Shown piece after piece: positions 33,680-35,713 of a stretch of 35,713 nucleotides of DNA. Below the pieces are notes generated by a model. The model made no database searches. It saw only the letters and a list, made by a program, of their open reading frames with translations, and was not told the DNA's origin. The stretch comes from Alphaproteobacteria bacterium (GTDB lineage: Bacteria > Pseudomonadota > Alphaproteobacteria > Caulobacterales > Aquidulcibacteraceae), in assembly GCA_016124255.1 (NCBI GenBank), contig WGOB01000015.1:1-35713 (forward strand), given 5' to 3'. Position 1 is the stretch's first letter. Each line of letters opens with the position of its first letter. A program made the translations under genes and the position numbers.

Positions 33680-34567
33680 TCAAGGCCACCGCACCGCCGG
33701 CGGCATGGAGGAGAGGATGCTCTCCACATTTCCGCCGGTCTTCAGCCCGAACAGCGTCCCGCGGTCATAGAGCAGGTTGAACTCCACATAGCGCCCGCGC
33801 CGGATCAGTTGCTCCTCGCGGTCTTGCGGCGTCCACGGCGTATTCATCCGCTTCCGGATGATCGCTGGATAGACGTCCAGGAACGCGCGCCCCACGTCCT
33901 GGGTGAAGGCGAAATCCTTCTCCCAGCTGTCGGCGCCATCGCTGCCGGTGTTGTGGTGGTCATAAAAGATGCCGCCGATCCCGCGCGGTTCATTCCGGTG
34001 GGGCAGGAAGAAATACTCGTCGCACCAGGTCTTGAAGCGCGGATAGAGATCGCCGCCGTGCCGGTCGCACGCGCCCTTGAAGGCGCCGTGAAACGCCTCC
34101 GCGTCCTCGAAGCTCTGGCTGCGCTGGTAATCCTGCGTCGGCGTCAGATCGCCGCCGCCGCCGAACCACCATGTCGTCGTGACGAGGTGGCGCGTGTTCA
34201 TGTGCGCGCAGGGGATGTGCGGGTTGCGCATGTGCGAGATCAGCGAGATCCCGCTTGCCCAGAACCGCGGGTCGTTGGGATCGGCGCCTTTGACCTGCGC
34301 CGCGAAATCCTTGCTGAGACGCCCATGCACCGTGCTCACGTGCACGCCGACCTTTTCAAACAGCCGCCCACGCATCAGCGAAGCCACGCCCCCCCCGTCG
34401 TCGCCGTCCGCACGCGTCCAGGGCGTGCGCTCGAACCGCCCGGGCGGTCCCGGATAGAGCGCGGGGTCGGCGGCGTCTTCCAGCGCCTCGAACGCGGCGC
34501 ACAACTGGTCGCGCAGCGCCTCGAACCAGGCCCTCGCCTGCGCTTTCCGGGTCTCGATCTCGCTCAC
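33680..34567 (-). CDS. hemF: Oxygen-dependent coproporphyrinogen III oxidase
   Basis: 295-residue HemF, which oxidatively decarboxylates coproporphyrinogen III to protoporphyrinogen IX with O2 in heme synthesis. The family signature is intact: [18 protein letters not shown] followed by [10 protein letters not shown]. So are the C-terminal blocks [16 protein letters not shown] and [16 protein letters not shown], and [14 protein letters not shown] in the middle. The start is GTG 34567, overlapping the trmL stop (GTGA). It indicates aerobic heme synthesis, fitting the bc1 complex gene nearby. Confidence 0.97.
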   Translation of the reverse strand: MSEIETRKAQARAWFEALRDQLCAAFEALEDAADPALYPGPPGRFERTPWTRADGDDGGGVASLMRGRLFEKVGVHVSTVHGRLSKDFAAQVKGADPNDPRFWASGISLISHMRNPHIPCAHMNTRHLVTTTWWFGGGGDLTPTQDYQRSQSFEDAEAFHGAFKGACDRHGGDLYPRFKTWCDEYFFLPHRNEPRGIGGIFYDHHNTGSDGADSWEKDFAFTQDVGRAFLDVYPAIIRKRMNTPWTPQDREEQLIRRGRYVEFNLLYDRGTLFGLKTGGNVESILSSMPPAVRWP

Positions 34568-35037
34568 CCCTTCGCCTCCAAATCCTCGATTGCGCCCGTT
34601 TGCCGCATCGCTTCATAGAGCGCGACGGTTCCCGCCGTCACGACATTGAGCGACCGCGCCCCGTCGGCCATCGGTATCCGTACGCTCGCCGCTGCGGCTT
34701 GACGCACCTCAAGCGGCGCGCCAGCGCTTTCGCGCCCCAGGATCAGCGTATCGCCGCGCGCGAACGAAAAGCGATCGATCCGCTCAGCGCCGTCGGTTTC
34801 GACCAGCACCAGCCGCCCGCCGCCGCGCGCGGGATGCGCCAGGAATGCGGCGAACCCAGCGTGGCGTGCAAGCACGGCGAGATCGCCGTAGTCCAGCGCC
34901 GCGCGTTTCAAGCTTTTGTCCGTGAGCGGAAAGCCGCATGGCTCGATCACGTCGAGCGCCGCGCCCAGGCACGCGCAGACCCGGATCGCGGCGCCGAGAT
35001 TCTGGGGGATGTCCGGTTGATAGAGGGCGAGGCGCAC
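34564..35037 (-). CDS. trmL: tRNA (cytidine/uridine-34-2'-O)-methyltransferase TrmL
   Basis: 157-residue SPOUT methyltransferase methylating the ribose of wobble base 34 in certain leucine tRNAs using S-adenosylmethionine. The three SpoU motifs are present: [14 protein letters not shown] near the N-terminus, [11 protein letters not shown] in the middle and [20 protein letters not shown] at the end, forming the trefoil-knot cofactor site. The length is typical for TrmL, which lacks extra domains. The start is a GTG at 35037 with a poor ribosome site. hemF is coupled downstream. It is divergent from petA across 172 bases. Confidence 0.94.
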   Translation of the reverse strand: MRLALYQPDIPQNLGAAIRVCACLGAALDVIEPCGFPLTDKSLKRAALDYGDLAVLARHAGFAAFLAHPARGGGRLVLVETDGAERIDRFSFARGDTLILGRESAGAPLEVRQAAAASVRIPMADGARSLNVVTAGTVALYEAMRQTGAIEDLEAKG

Positions 35038-35209
35038 GTTAGGACCGGCCCGGATTTGATTTGGGTTTCGACGGGGAGGGCCGCCGATGGCGCAGCGTCG
35101 CTGCGGCGCTACGCCGCTCGCGCCCGCCGCCGACGTCCTCTAGCTTCCGGGCGACCGTTGGCCTTCCGCGCGCGGCGCGTGGCGGGCGCAAGCGAACGGA
35201 GAGATATGC

Positions 35210-35713
35210 GTGGCCGAAACGACTGCTGATGCGGCCGACCAGCCGCATGACGCGCACGACGCGCCCACCCGGCGCGACTTCATCTATGTGGCGGCGGGCG
35301 CCGTCGGCGCCGTGGGCGCGGCCGCCGCCATCTGGCCGCTGATCGACCAGATGAACCCGGCCGCGGACACCCGCGCCATGGCCACCACCGAAATCGATCT
35401 CAACGCCGTGCAAGAAGGCCAGCAGATCGTCGCCACCTGGCAGGGCAAGCCGGTGTTCGTGCGCCACCGCACGCCCGCTGAGATCGCCTCTGCACGGCGC
35501 GACGATTACGCGCCCCTGAAGGATCCCGCGACCGACGCCTCGCGGCTTGAGCAGTCCGACGGCCAGCCCGGCCAGCCTGCATTCCTGATCCTGCAGGCGG
35601 CGTGCACGCACTTGGGCTGCGTGCCCACGTTCGCGGCGGGAGACTTCCACGGCTGGATGTGCCCTTGCCACGGCTCGCACTACGACACCTCCGGGCGCAT
35701 CCGCCGCGGCCCC
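35210..35713 (+). CDS. petA: Rieske iron-sulfur subunit of cytochrome bc1 (3' end outside window)
   Basis: The first 168 codons of the ubiquinol-cytochrome c reductase Rieske protein, which moves electrons from ubiquinol to cytochrome c1. The N-terminus carries a Tat motif (TRRDFIYV) before a single membrane anchor (about 28-48). The cluster-binding loops CTHLGC and CPCHGSHYD (2Fe-2S ligands Cys/His in each) are both present, with the conserved GRIRRGP at the window edge. The GTG start at 35210 is 6 bases after GGAGAG (35198-35203). An ATG at 35206 is in another frame. The C-terminus and probably the cytochrome b/c1 genes lie beyond the window. Confidence 0.95.
   Translation, partial: MAETTADAADQPHDAHDAPTRRDFIYVAAGAVGAVGAAAAIWPLIDQMNPAADTRAMATTEIDLNAVQEGQQIVATWQGKPVFVRHRTPAEIASARRDDYAPLKDPATDASRLEQSDGQPGQPAFLILQAACTHLGCVPTFAAGDFHGWMCPCHGSHYDTSGRIRRGP

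Noticed and set aside
1-35713. tRNA/rRNA genes, CRISPR arrays, integrases or insertion sequences
   Set aside because: Intergenic regions were read for cloverleaf ends, regular spaced repeats and transposase motifs and none was found. The gaps are all under 250 bases and mostly under 100.

Overview
The window is GC-rich, gene-dense chromosomal DNA from an alphaproteobacterium. The best guess is the Caulobacterales/Hyphomonadales side of the class. The signs are a DUF1134/EipA-type envelope protein, a DUF1285 protein next to a CoA-pyrophosphatase and a tRNA CCA enzyme, the alphaproteobacterial MoxR/DUF58/DUF4159/amidotransferase-like membrane cluster, a large TonB receptor of the Caulobacter/sphingomonad type, and a Tat-exported Rieske protein. 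The species cannot be named from sequence alone. Almost all of it looks like core chromosome. I see no integrase, insertion sequence, phage gene, CRISPR array, tRNA or rRNA, and no gene-free stretch over 300 bases. The largest gaps are about 236 b (5408-5643) and 243 b (15070-15312).

Layout. 18-4738: cell-wall transglycosylase mtgA, a TPR protein, an alpha/beta hydrolase, and a GT4-GT9 glycosyltransferase pair joined by ATGA. 4739-10825: translation block, with infC on its own promoter and an apparent AUA start, a long inverted repeat, a small membrane protein on the opposite strand, rpmI-rplT, then pheS, an uncharacterised gene and pheT joined by 4-base overlaps. 10898-15651: voltage-gated K+ channel, EipA-like protein, TonB-dependent receptor with a clear terminator, and cutA. 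15700-22651: queC, several small exported proteins and lipoproteins, a CheY-like regulator, pirin, META-domain lipoprotein, SDR dehydrogenase, MFS exporter and GNAT acetyltransferase.

22620-29220 (minus strand) is a four-gene unit: moxR, DUF58, a BatA/DUF4159 membrane protein, and a VWA/amidotransferase-like membrane protein. It is divergent from the plus-strand DUF1285-nudL-cca operon (29266-31675). MoxR ATPases with VWA-type partners are generally thought to act as chaperones on envelope or metal-containing complexes. 31745-33073 encodes an alpha/beta hydrolase fused to a class III nucleotide cyclase, followed by an orphan membrane protein. 33680-35713 holds trmL-hemF (minus) divergent from the Rieske subunit gene petA, which runs off the window end.

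No large novel system is evident. The points most worth a second look are the 68-bp-arm inverted repeat exactly between two convergent stop codons (5410-5638), the unknown protein wedged between PheS and PheT, the apparent AUA start of infC, the uneven conservation of MIDAS residues in the MoxR cluster, and the hydrolase-cyclase fusion.
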